Shown here: positions 34,204 to 42,015 of the stretch, in pieces | How positions within the stretch are numbered: position 1 is the stretch's first letter | Layout: each line of letters starts with the position of its first letter | Origin: Inhella proteolytica | Lineage (GTDB): Bacteria; Pseudomonadota; Gammaproteobacteria; Burkholderiales; Burkholderiaceae_C | Length of the DNA: 64,000 bases | Direction: 5' to 3' | NCBI RefSeq assembly: GCF_016093275.1 | Contig: NZ_JAEDAK010000014.1 | Span: 1 to 64,000, forward strand | Translations under genes and position numbers: made by a program | Notes under the pieces: model-generated | What the model was told of the DNA's origin: nothing | The model's database searches: none | What the model saw: only the letters and a program-made list of their open reading frames with translations

Positions 34204-35564
34204 CAGTGCCCCCCCATCGCGTGGTGGGCCGGAGCGGATGCGGCCATCGCGGCCGGCGACGCGTCGTCCTGCGCCTGCCCGCCCATCTCGGCGCTGAGCA
34301 GGAACTGGCCGTTGACCACCAGCCGCTCCCCGGCATGCAACCCTTCCAGCACTTCCACCTGGCCTTCAACCACCGGCCCCACTCGCACCGCGCGGCGCGC
34401 GAAGTGCTGCGGCTGCGTCTCCAAGAACACGAAGCTGCCACGGCCGCTGTGGATCACGGCGTCTGCCGGGATGACGAGCGCCTGGCGCGCGGGCAGCACG
34501 ATCTCGCCCTCCACCAAGGAACCCACCGGAAAAGCCGCGCTGGCCGCACGGGTGCCCTGCAAGGGCGCACGCACCCGGGCCATGCGGGAGCCCGTGCTGA
34601 GCACCGCCGCCACCGGCTCAATGGGCAGCTGCACCGCGGTGTGCGGGTCGACGCTGGAGCGCACCCGCAGGGTGGCCTGGGGCTTCAGCTGGCCGAGTTG
34701 TTCGGCCGTCAGCAGCACCTCGACCCAGGCGGCCTGCACGCCGCCCACTTCCAGCATCACCTGGGCGGGCATCACATAGGCGCCTTCGCGCACGTTCAAA
34801 GCGCTCACCACGCCATCGTGCGGGGCCAGCACGGGCACCACATCGCGCACGCGGCGGCTGGCTTCGAGCTCGTCCACCAGCGCCGGGGGCAGGTCCGCGG
34901 CCAGCAGGCGGTTGCGCATGCGGAAGCGCTCGCGCGCCACGCTGCCCAGCATCATGTCGGGGTTGGTGCCGCCGCCGGGAGCGGCCTTCATCGAGCCCGC
35001 CTGGGCCTGCAGGGTGTCGCGGCGGCTCAGGATTTCAAGGTACTCACGCTGGCGCAGCTGCAGCTCGGGGGAAAAGATTTCCACCAACATCTGGCCGCGC
35101 CGCACGGGCTGGCCCACCCCTGCCACGCCCAGGCGCTTGGCCCAGCCTTCGACCTTGGGCGCCAGCGTCAGTGCGCGGCGTTCGTCAGCGAGCACCTGGC
35201 CGGTCACCCACAGCTTGGGCGCCCAGGGCTTGGGTTCGACCCCCTCGACCCGCACGCCGCTGTTCTGCTGCACTTGTTCGGACAGATGCAGCGACGGCGC
35301 CGTGGTCGACGCCTGCAGCCCGGCGGCATCGCGCGGCACGAGTTCCATGCCGCAGATCGGGCATTCGCCCGGCGCGGACTGGTCGACATGGGGGTGCATC
35401 GGGCAGGTCCAGCGCTTGCGGGCGGGCGCGGTAGCCGTTGCTGCCGCAGTGGCCGGCAGGCCGGCAGCTTGCAAGGGCGCCGAGCGACGGCCCAGCGCAA
35501 AACCTGCCCCCAGCAGGGCAGAGGCGCCGAGGACCAAGCCCCAGCGACGACGGGTGCTGTGCAT
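34203..35564 (-). CDS. cusB: RND membrane fusion protein CusB-like with N-terminal metal-binding domain
   Basis: 453 aa periplasmic adaptor. The N-terminal span (LVLGASALLGAGFALGRRSA) is followed by the heavy-metal-binding domain KRWTCPMHPHVDQSAPGECP / ICGMELVP (about 50-77), which binds Cu or Ag through Cys, Met and His. Adaptor parts: APKVEGWAKRLGVAGVGQPV (lipoyl), a helical hairpin around 165-225 and MGGQAQDDASPAAMAASAPA with AHHAMGGH as a Met/His-rich tail. It lies 65 bases downstream of nirK on the same strand, so the whole ncgABC-nirK-cusBA-resB-ccsA stretch may be one long transcript. Confidence 0.88.
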   Translation of the reverse strand: MHSTRRRWGLVLGASALLGAGFALGRRSAPLQAAGLPATAAATATAPARKRWTCPMHPHVDQSAPGECPICGMELVPRDAAGLQASTTAPSLHLSEQVQQNSGVRVEGVEPKPWAPKLWVTGQVLADERRALTLAPKVEGWAKRLGVAGVGQPVRRGQMLVEIFSPELQLRQREYLEILSRRDTLQAQAGSMKAAPGGGTNPDMMLGSVARERFRMRNRLLAADLPPALVDELEASRRVRDVVPVLAPHDGVVSALNVREGAYVMPAQVMLEVGGVQAAWVEVLLTAEQLGQLKPQATLRVRSSVDPHTAVQLPIEPVAAVLSTGSRMARVRAPLQGTRAASAAFPVGSLVEGEIVLPARQALVIPADAVIHSGRGSFVFLETQPQHFARRAVRVGPVVEGQVEVLEGLHAGERLVVNGQFLLSAEMGGQAQDDASPAAMAASAPAHHAMGGH

Positions 35565-35628
35565 GAGAACTTTCTCGTGCCGCCAGCAAGGGCGGCAGCG
35601 CCCAGCGCCCCGCCCTCGCCGCAGCGGG

Positions 35629-36546
35629 TTACTTCACCAGGATGTTGTCGCCCTTGCCCGCCTTGGGGTCGGCGTCCTTGGTGAACTGCAGCACCGCGAT
35701 GGCACCGGTCAACGCCTGGCGCATCACGTGGCTGACCAGGGCGTTGGCCCCTTCCACCGGCGAAATGATGTCGAAGGCGGCACCGTCGCCCGGACCGACC
35801 GTGTAGCTTTGCAGGCCGTGCATCACGTTCTTGGGATTGCCGCCCGGGTACACGCGGTCCCAGATGCCAGCGATCGGGTGGAAGGACGAGAACTCGTTCA
35901 CCCCCGCGTTGACGAAGTGGATGCGCACACGCTCACCCGGCTTGGCCTGCAGGATGCGGGTGGCCGCCGGGTCATGCACCGGGTCGTACTTGAACACCCC
36001 GCCGTTGAACATCACGTTGGACCACTTGTTGGCCATCATGTCGTTCTGGTTGTCCGGATTGGGATACAGCTCCGACTGCACCAGCACGTACTCGCGGTCC
36101 GCCTTGGGCAGGGCATTGCCGTCCTTGGGGTCCACGATGATCACGCCGAACATGCCGCGCGCGATGTGCTGGATCATGGGATCCGAACCGCAGTGATAGA
36201 AGAAGGTGCCGGGGTGCGTGGCGTTGAAGGTGTAGGTCTTGGTCTCACCGGGCTTGATGGACTCGAAGTCCTTGACCAGGTCGGTGCGCGCCGCATGGAA
36301 GTCCACCGAGTGCGAGTTCTTGCTGGACTTGTCGTTGACCAGCGTGAACTCCACGGTGTCGCCTTCGGTCACCCGCACCACGGTGCCGGGGATCTGGCCG
36401 TCAAAGGTCCAGGCGCGGTACATCGTGCCCTTGTTGTCGATCGGCAGGTCCACCTCCTTGGCGGTCAGCGTCACCTTGACGGTCTTGGCCTGCGCCAGGC
36501 CAGTCATGGCCAGCGCCATGGCCAGCGCGAGGGTCAATTTCTTCAC
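35629..36546 (-). CDS. nirK: copper nitrite reductase
   Basis: Periplasmic trimeric enzyme reducing nitrite to NO. 305 aa, signal peptide MKKLTLALAMALAMTGLAQA. Copper ligands by position: type 1 H79, C119, H127, M132 (FFYHCGSDPMIQHIARGM), type 2 H84, H118 and H273 (NALVSHVMRQALTG). Catalytic D82 (HSVDFHAA) and H223 (FSSFHPIAGIWDRVYPGG) are present, so it looks fully functional. Length and sequence style resemble the short NirK of Nitrosomonas. It is the fourth gene after ncgA, ncgB and ncgC, the NsrR-controlled order known in Nitrosomonas europaea. Confidence 0.93.
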   Translation of the reverse strand: MKKLTLALAMALAMTGLAQAKTVKVTLTAKEVDLPIDNKGTMYRAWTFDGQIPGTVVRVTEGDTVEFTLVNDKSSKNSHSVDFHAARTDLVKDFESIKPGETKTYTFNATHPGTFFYHCGSDPMIQHIARGMFGVIIVDPKDGNALPKADREYVLVQSELYPNPDNQNDMMANKWSNVMFNGGVFKYDPVHDPAATRILQAKPGERVRIHFVNAGVNEFSSFHPIAGIWDRVYPGGNPKNVMHGLQSYTVGPGDGAAFDIISPVEGANALVSHVMRQALTGAIAVLQFTKDADPKAGKGDNILVK

Positions 36547-36562
36547 TTGTTTTCCTTTGGTT

Positions 36563-36931
36563 TTACTTCGGGGTGGTTTTGCTGACGAAGCGCAGGTAGG
36601 CCACCAGGGCGCCCACCTCTTCGTCGCTCATGACGCTCTCCCACTTCGGCATCAGGACGGACTTGCCAACGGCCAGTCCGCCACCCTTGATGGCTTTGAA
36701 GAGCAGGTCATCCGGGGTATCGCCCATGCCCTTGGTATCGGTGTGGTCGCGTGGCTTGACGGCCATGTCGCGTGCATTCACACCGTTGCCGTCACGGTTC
36801 ACACCGTGACACTGGACGCAATAGGCGTTGTAGAGCTTGATGGCCTTGGCATGCGCCTCCTCAGCGCGCGCCGGGCCGGCCAGGGCCAGCAGGGCCATTC
36901 CAGCCCCAACGAGTGGCTGTAGAAACTTCAC
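36563..36931 (-). CDS. ncgC: small monohaem cytochrome c (NcgC-like)
   Basis: 122 aa, signal peptide MKFLQPLVGAGMALLALAGP ending ARAE, then one haem site NAYCVQCHGVNRDGNG. A methionine axial ligand is likely in GKSVLMPKWESVMSDEEVGA (M-P-x-W). Periplasmic class I cytochrome. It overlaps ncgB by four bases and lies 16 bases before nirK, so it is a probable electron donor to NirK or a link with the multicopper oxidase. The ncg name rests on gene order and type. Confidence 0.82.
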   Translation of the reverse strand: MKFLQPLVGAGMALLALAGPARAEEAHAKAIKLYNAYCVQCHGVNRDGNGVNARDMAVKPRDHTDTKGMGDTPDDLLFKAIKGGGLAVGKSVLMPKWESVMSDEEVGALVAYLRFVSKTTPK

Positions 36932-37635
36932 TTCGCGGCTCCTTGCTTGAGCGTGCTCAGGTAGGCGGTGAGCTTCTGGATGTCGCCTTCATTCAGGTCC
37001 AGCCGCGGCATCCAGACATGCGGGTCGAACTTCTGCGGATCGCGCAGGTAGCTGGCGATGAAATCTGGCTGCAGGCGATCGCCCGCCGTGGCCAGTTCGG
37101 CCCCCGACACACCACCCGCACCCGGCTTGGCCGAGTGGCAGGACGCGCACCCACGCAACTTGTTGAACAGCAGCGCCGCCATCGACGCATTGGGGGCCTC
37201 GTTCTTGAAGCTGCCGGGCTCCACCAGACCATCAGCACGCAGGGCCATCAGCGCCTCGGTGGCGTCGCGTGCGTCGGCCGCAGAGAGCGCTGGATGCGGC
37301 GGCACCTTGGCTGGATCCAGCGAGTCAAATGCGCCGCCAGTTCCGGGCTGCAGAGCATTCAGGAACATCGCGCCGCCGCTGCGGATGGCAACAGGCTTTT
37401 GCAGCCAGGCCTCCAGCCATTCGCGGCGGAATTTGCTGCCGGCGAAGTACAGGTCCGGCCCCTTGCGGCTCAGCACACGCTCCACGCTGCTGCTGCTGGG
37501 CTTGGTGACGGCGTGGCAGCTGACGCACTGCGCCTTGAGCAGATCGGCGCCGTTGCCCGCCTGGGCCAGCGGGCTGGCCAGCATGGCCATGGGCACAACC
37601 GCAGCCAGGGCCAGCAGCTTGAATGGGTTCTTCAT
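36928..37635 (-). CDS. ncgB: dihaem cytochrome c (NcgB-like)
   Basis: 235 aa with signal peptide MKNPFKLLALAAVVPMAMLA ... SPLAQAG. Two haem motifs: AQCVSCHAVTKP near residue 40 and RGCASCHSAKPG near 166; the axial methionine of the second domain is probably in DPHVWMPRLDLNEGDI. The ATG at 37635 is preferred; a GTG at 37647 overlaps the ncgA stop and would add RRS before the signal. Second gene of the ncgABC-nirK unit; periplasmic electron carrier. Confidence 0.82.
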   Translation of the reverse strand: MKNPFKLLALAAVVPMAMLASPLAQAGNGADLLKAQCVSCHAVTKPSSSSVERVLSRKGPDLYFAGSKFRREWLEAWLQKPVAIRSGGAMFLNALQPGTGGAFDSLDPAKVPPHPALSAADARDATEALMALRADGLVEPGSFKNEAPNASMAALLFNKLRGCASCHSAKPGAGGVSGAELATAGDRLQPDFIASYLRDPQKFDPHVWMPRLDLNEGDIQKLTAYLSTLKQGAAK

Positions 37636-37643
37636 GCTGCGCC

Positions 37644-38705
37644 TCACTGGATCGCCTGACCCTTGAAGGAGTCATTCGTGTAGACGCCCGGGCCCTTCTT
37701 CAGCGAATCCTGGTAGTAGAAATTCGGCTTGGGGCTGCGCTTGTTCCAGGGGTACCAGGTGTCGTTGCGCTTGATCTCCTCGTACTCCACCACCGTCATC
37801 AGTCCACCGTGGGGGCGGTCACCGTTCATGGTGTGGGTGTCGACGTGGTCGTGGATCATCCAGCGACCCGGGTTGTCGGCTTCGAAGATGAGGTCGTAGC
37901 GCTCGCCAGGACCGATCAGCACGGTGTCGGCCATGATGGGATTGGCCAGGGGGAAGCCGTCCTTGAAGGCGATCTTGAAGGCGTGCCCGTGCAGGTGAAT
38001 GGCGTGCACCAGGTCTCCAGCGCCGATCAGGCGCAGTCGCACCACATCACCCTCCTTGATGCGGATCGGCTCGGTGTCCGGGAAGGCGCGGCCGTTGATG
38101 GTGAAGTAGTCGAACTTGTCACCCGGCAAGCCACCGAAGCCAGGCTTGTTGGCCCACTTCGAGTCCCAGTCCGACAGCATCAAGATGTGGTCCTGGGTGA
38201 CCGTCTTCTCCAATGCGGTGGGCTTCTTGGGCCGCACGATGAACGGACCCCACATGCCCCGCAGGGCGACGTGCTCGTTCACATTCACATGGCAGTGATA
38301 CCAGTGCGTGCCACTGGGGCCGGCTTTGAATGAGTAGGTGAAGCTGTCGCCCGGCTTGATGGCCTCTTGCGTCACGTCCGGCACACCGTCCATTTGCCAA
38401 GTGCCCCGCTGCAGCATGCCGTGCCAATGGATGGTGTGCGGCAAGGCGGTGAGGTTGTTGACCTTGACCTCCACGTCGTCACCCTCGTCCACGTAGAACA
38501 AGGGGCCCGGCACCTGGCCGGCGAAGGCGAAGGTGTGGAACTGCTGCTTCTCCACCAGCGTGATGCGGGTGTCCTCGATGTTCATCTCGAAGTCGCGCTT
38601 GGCCGCCCAGGCAGCCGGCGTAGCGGCCGATGCCACCAGCCCCACCAGAACGGCCGCCCGCCCCCAATCCCCGAGGCTCCAGCCCTGCTCTCTCAACATG
38701 TCCAC
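37644..38705 (-). CDS. ncgA: two-domain multicopper oxidase (NcgA, blue copper oxidase)
   Basis: 353 aa, N-terminal export signal (RAAVLVGLVASAATPAAWAA). Domain 1 has HTIHWHGM (H93, H95) and HWYHCHVNVNEHVALRGM (H137, C138, H139, H145, M151), a complete type 1 copper plus trinuclear ligands. Domain 2 has HAIHLHGHAF and MIHDHVDTH, in which the cysteine is replaced (HDH), so type 1 copper is confined to domain 1. That is the type C two-domain oxidase, as in the Nitrosomonas europaea blue copper oxidase NE0927. The ATG at 38705 has aaaggag upstream. It starts the nirK operon and faces nsrR. Confidence 0.9.
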   Translation of the reverse strand: MDMLREQGWSLGDWGRAAVLVGLVASAATPAAWAAKRDFEMNIEDTRITLVEKQQFHTFAFAGQVPGPLFYVDEGDDVEVKVNNLTALPHTIHWHGMLQRGTWQMDGVPDVTQEAIKPGDSFTYSFKAGPSGTHWYHCHVNVNEHVALRGMWGPFIVRPKKPTALEKTVTQDHILMLSDWDSKWANKPGFGGLPGDKFDYFTINGRAFPDTEPIRIKEGDVVRLRLIGAGDLVHAIHLHGHAFKIAFKDGFPLANPIMADTVLIGPGERYDLIFEADNPGRWMIHDHVDTHTMNGDRPHGGLMTVVEYEEIKRNDTWYPWNKRSPKPNFYYQDSLKKGPGVYTNDSFKGQAIQ

Positions 38706-38753
38706 TCCTTTCGGTGCCGCCCTCGGGCTGCAAAGTCAAACAACGGACCGAAA

Positions 38754-38772
38754 GATATCTTGCGTGTACATG
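38754..38772. promoter_or_regulatory. NsrR-like operator 3 in the ncgABC-nirK promoter
   Basis: gatatcttgcgtgtacatg. On the minus strand, -35 ttgtta (38775-38780) and -10 tatctt (38752-38757) are separated by exactly 17 bases, and the operator fills the spacer and -10. The start of ncgA is 49 bases further on. It lies in the 225-base gap with divergent nsrR. Confidence 0.6.
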
Positions 38773-38930
38773 TTTAACAAGCTATTGACAGATGACCACA
38801 AAGCACGCAGGGCCAATACACCGGTCATTCATATTCAAGGCGGCACGGCTTCTGCCGCCCTTCCAGGCCTCAATCCGCCCTGTCGCCTTCGGTGTTAAAT
38901 TGGCACTTGCCATTCATCTTTGAGGCTCTC

Positions 38931-39518
38931 ATGCGCCTGACCACCTTTACCGACTACACGCTGCGCGTGCTGATGTTCCTGACGGTCAAGCACCAGACGG
39001 GAGAACTGGCCACCATTGATGAGATTTCGCGCGCGTACGACATCTCCAAGAACCACCTGATGAAGATCGTCCACCACCTCAGCCTGAACGGCTTCATCGT
39101 CACCAGCAGGGGAAGGGCCGGCGGGGCCCGGTTGGCACGCGACCCCTCGCAGATCTCGGTGGGTCAGGTGGTTCGACTCTGTGAGCCAGATTTCGCCATC
39201 GTCGAATGCCACGAAGAGGGCAAGCAGCCGACCTGCGCTGTCTGGCAGGCGTGCAACCTCAAATCCGCGTTCCGGCGCGCGCTGGATGCCTTCTTGATGG
39301 AGCTTGACCGTCTCACCCTGGCCGATTCGGTGACGACGAACTCCGTCGCGGCCTCCCTGCTGGGCCTTGAGCTGGGAACCTTCCGGTCCATCCCCATCCG
39401 CGCCGCCGCCGCCGCTCCCGCCGAGCGCACCGCGCCCGCGCGGCGCGCAGCTCCGGCGCCGAAGCGGGCCCCCGTGGCCAAGCGCGCCCCTCGCACCAAG
39501 CCCGCCGCCAGCCGCTGA
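38931..39518 (+). CDS. nsrR: Rrf2-family NO-sensing repressor NsrR
   Basis: Iron-sulphur repressor released by nitric oxide. The ATG at 38931 gives the canonical MRLTTFTDYTLRVLMFLTVK; the HTH is TIDEISRAYDISKNHLMKIV followed by the wing VTSRGRAGGARLA. Three cluster cysteines C93, C102 and C108 (VECHEEGKQPTCAVWQACNL) are present. The usual length is about 150; this one has 195 because of a C-terminal tail rich in Ala, Pro, Arg and Lys (from about residue 152). Divergent from ncgABC-nirK, as in Nitrosomonas. Frame to 38892 is open but lacks family similarity. Confidence 0.93.
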   Translation: MRLTTFTDYTLRVLMFLTVKHQTGELATIDEISRAYDISKNHLMKIVHHLSLNGFIVTSRGRAGGARLARDPSQISVGQVVRLCEPDFAIVECHEEGKQPTCAVWQACNLKSAFRRALDAFLMELDRLTLADSVTTNSVAASLLGLELGTFRSIPIRAAAAAPAERTAPARRAAPAPKRAPVAKRAPRTKPAASR

Positions 39519-39599
39519 AGCCTGGCCAGCGCCGTCGACCGGCGCTGCGCAGCCGAAAAGAAGCATTTTCCGTATTGCTTTTTTCCGATCGAAATTTAT

Positions 39600-39618
39600 G
39601 ATGCACGCGTCGCACATG
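39600..39618. promoter_or_regulatory. NsrR-like operator 4 before the cbb3-like oxidase cluster
   Basis: gatgcacgcgtcgcacatg, with outer halves gatgca / cacatg fitting GATGYA ... RCAT. A -10 tatgat (39597-39602) with ttgctt at 39575-39580 sixteen bases upstream overlaps it. It lies in the 280-base gap after nsrR and 180 bases before the oxidase ATG; the rest of the gap is GC-rich with no gene. Confidence 0.55.
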
Positions 39619-39798
39619 TTTAAAAGAGATCCGCGTGCACGCCATGCCCCACCTTCTGCCCGCGCCCACCGGGCCTGCCGTCCGGCCCCTTCGGCGCCCG
39701 GCCGCCCACCCCTGCAGCCTTGCCCGCGCCCGCTTGGCGGCGCGAGATCGCACGCCCGCCATCGCCCTTGAAGCGCGGCTGGCGCTCAGGAGTGCCGC

Positions 39799-41421
39799 AT
39801 GAGCACCCTGTCGATCCTCCTGTCCGCCTTCCTGCTTTCGGTCGTGGCCTTGATGGCCTTCATCTGGAGCCAGCGCAGTGGGTTACTGAAGCAGGATGCA
39901 ACGAGCGCTGCCGTCATCTTTGAACCCGGCGAGATCGGTCACGTCGAGGAGCCGGCCGCCAACCTGGCCGGACAGCAGGCGCTTCGGCTCAGCTTGGGTG
40001 CGCGTGCTTCGGCGTACGACTCCCCTGAACACGCCGACCGAATGCGCGCGGATGCCTCCTCCGCCCCGCTGGTGTTCTTTTTCTTCTGCTGCGCGTTCGC
40101 TTGGTTACTGGTGGCTTCCGCCGCAGGGCTGACCGCGTCCATCAAGCTGCACGAGCCCGATTGGATGGCTCACGTGCCGTGGTTGAGCTTCGGCCGAATC
40201 CGCACCCTTCATCTGAACGCAGTGGCTTACGGATGGGCCCCCATGGCCGGGCTCGGTATCGCCCTCTTCATCATTCCTCGCTTGCTGCGCACGGAGTTGG
40301 TGGGTGGCCGCTATGCCCTGCTGGGGGCGGCGCTGTGGAACGCGGCCTTGATAGCAGGCCTGGGCAGCATCGCCTATGGCGTCAGCGACGGCCTGGAGTG
40401 GCTGGAGATCCCTTGGCAGATTGACCTGCTGTTCGTTGCGGGTGGCGCTCTGGTGGGCGTCCCACTGGTGCTGACGCTGCTGCAGCGCAAGGTCACGCAC
40501 CTTTACGTCTCGGTTTGGTACATGGGCTGCGCACTGTTCTGGTTCCCGGTGCTCTTCCTGGTGGCCAACTGGCCGGGCCTGCATGCCGGTGTTCAGCAAG
40601 CGGCGATGAACTGGTGGTTCGGTCACAACGTGCTGGGGCTTTTCTACACCCCGCTGGCGCTGGCCTCCGTCTACTACTTCCTGCCCAAGGTGATCGGTCG
40701 TCCGGTGAGCTCGTACAACCTGTCGCTGTTGGGCTTCTGGGGCCTGGCCTTCTTCTATGGCCAGGTCGGAGGACACCATCTGATCGGCGGTCCGGTGCCG
40801 GGTTGGATGATCACCCTGTCCATCGTGCAGAGCATGATGATGATCATTCCGGTCATCGCCTTCACGGTGAATCAACACCAGACCCTGAAGGGCCGGCTGG
40901 GCGCGCTGGTGCATTCGCCTACCTTGCGCTTCATTGGATTCGGCGGTCTGATGTACACGGCCAGCTCCATCCAGGGCTCACTGGAGGCGCTGCGCAGCGT
41001 CAATGCGGTCACGCACTTCACCCACTACACGGTGGCACACGCCCACCTGGGCCTGTATGGCTTCGTGTCGATGGTGTTCTTCGGTGCGATGTACTTCATC
41101 GTGCCACGCATCACCGGCAAGGAGTGGCCCTCGCCAGCGCTGATCAGCGCGCATTTCTGGCTCGCCGTGGTGGGCATCGGGGTGTACTTCGTGGGCCTCA
41201 GCATCGGTGGATGGCTGCAGGGTCTGGCCATGCTGGATGCCAGCCGTCCCTTCATCGATTCGATGACGCTCACCCTCCCCTACCTCAAGAGCCGATCGGT
41301 CGGTGGTGCCCTGATGCTGCTCGGCCACCTGATCTTCGCCCTGCACTTCGTGCTCCTGTTGCGCAGCCGGCGCCTGTCGGACGGCCGCCCCACCCTGCTG
41401 CGAGCTGCGCTGGAGGTCTGA
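39799..41421 (+). CDS. cbb3-like haem-copper oxidase subunit I with fused CcoS-like N-terminus
   Basis: 540 aa. Residues 1-52 resemble a CcoS maturation protein (one span, then FIWSQRSGLLKQD and VIFEPGEIGHVEEP). From about 85 follows a 12-span CcoN-like core: low-spin haem ligand H138 (FGRIRTLHLNAVAYG), CuB ligands H276 (WWFGHNVLG) and H326/H327 (YGQVGGHHLIG), active-site tyrosine Y320, and H414/H416 (TVAHAHLGLYG). Where ordinary CcoN has a conserved glutamate (F-E-G-P) this one has Q392 (SSIQGSL), and the D before the HxH helix is H. It may be an NO-tolerant oxidase or an NO reductase; family position uncertain. NsrR-like operator upstream. Confidence 0.82.
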   Translation: MSTLSILLSAFLLSVVALMAFIWSQRSGLLKQDATSAAVIFEPGEIGHVEEPAANLAGQQALRLSLGARASAYDSPEHADRMRADASSAPLVFFFFCCAFAWLLVASAAGLTASIKLHEPDWMAHVPWLSFGRIRTLHLNAVAYGWAPMAGLGIALFIIPRLLRTELVGGRYALLGAALWNAALIAGLGSIAYGVSDGLEWLEIPWQIDLLFVAGGALVGVPLVLTLLQRKVTHLYVSVWYMGCALFWFPVLFLVANWPGLHAGVQQAAMNWWFGHNVLGLFYTPLALASVYYFLPKVIGRPVSSYNLSLLGFWGLAFFYGQVGGHHLIGGPVPGWMITLSIVQSMMMIIPVIAFTVNQHQTLKGRLGALVHSPTLRFIGFGGLMYTASSIQGSLEALRSVNAVTHFTHYTVAHAHLGLYGFVSMVFFGAMYFIVPRITGKEWPSPALISAHFWLAVVGIGVYFVGLSIGGWLQGLAMLDASRPFIDSMTLTLPYLKSRSVGGALMLLGHLIFALHFVLLLRSRRLSDGRPTLLRAALEV

Positions 41422-41424
41422 ACC

Positions 41425-42015
41425 ATGCACGACGAAACCAAATTGCTGGCCGGCGGCATGCTGATGCTCAGCCTGGCCACCTGCGCCCTGGTGGTGTTGC
41501 CCTACCTGACGGTGCGCGACCCCAAGCCGACCGAAGGCCTCAAGCCCTACACCTCGGCAGAACTGCGTGGCCGGAGCCAGTACATCGCTCACGGGTGCGT
41601 CTCCTGTCACTCGCAGCAACCGCGCGCCAAGAAGCTGGCGCCAGACCTGGCGCGGGGCTGGGGACGCGCATCGGTAGCCGGTGACTACGCCTACGACTCA
41701 CCGCACCTGCTCGGCACCATGCGCACAGGCCCGGACCTGATGAACATCGGCGCCCGCCAGCCGAGCGAGGCCTGGCACCTGGGGCATCTGTATCAGCCGC
41801 GGGCCTATGTGCACGGCAGCATCATGCCCAGCTACCCCTTCCTCTTCGAGCTGAAAGAGAAGGCCGAGGCCGGGGACCTGGTGGTCAAGCTGCCCCCTGG
41901 ACACGTGAGCCCAGGCCTTACCTTGGTGGCCAAGCAAGAAGCCATTGACCTGGTGGCCTACCTGAAGGCCTTGGACAGAACCATGCCTGCCTTGCCAGGG
42001 GGGGCTGCACCATGA
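41425..42015 (+). CDS. membrane-anchored cytochrome c, CcoO-like
   Basis: 196 aa. One N-terminal span (GGMLMLSLATCALVVLPYLT), then the CcoO-type haem site GRSQYIAHGCVSCHSQQPR (C58, C61, H62), MRTGPDLMNIGARQP and the axial methionine M134 in HGSIMPSYPFL. It matches CcoO in order of motifs and follows subunit I by three bases. Periplasmic electron-input subunit of the cbb3-like complex. Confidence 0.87.
   Translation: MHDETKLLAGGMLMLSLATCALVVLPYLTVRDPKPTEGLKPYTSAELRGRSQYIAHGCVSCHSQQPRAKKLAPDLARGWGRASVAGDYAYDSPHLLGTMRTGPDLMNIGARQPSEAWHLGHLYQPRAYVHGSIMPSYPFLFELKEKAEAGDLVVKLPPGHVSPGLTLVAKQEAIDLVAYLKALDRTMPALPGGAAP

Noticed and set aside
32365-34779. 804-codon plus-strand frame
   Set aside because: Fully antisense to cusA/cusB, which have clear family motifs; the translation is rich in H, Q, R and G without any domain.
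39799-41421. Calling subunit I NorB (cNOR)
   Set aside because: Has the cbb3-type Tyr, HH and HxH pattern and CcoO/CcoP-like partners; no NorC partner and cNOR glutamates not recognisable. Left as cbb3-like.
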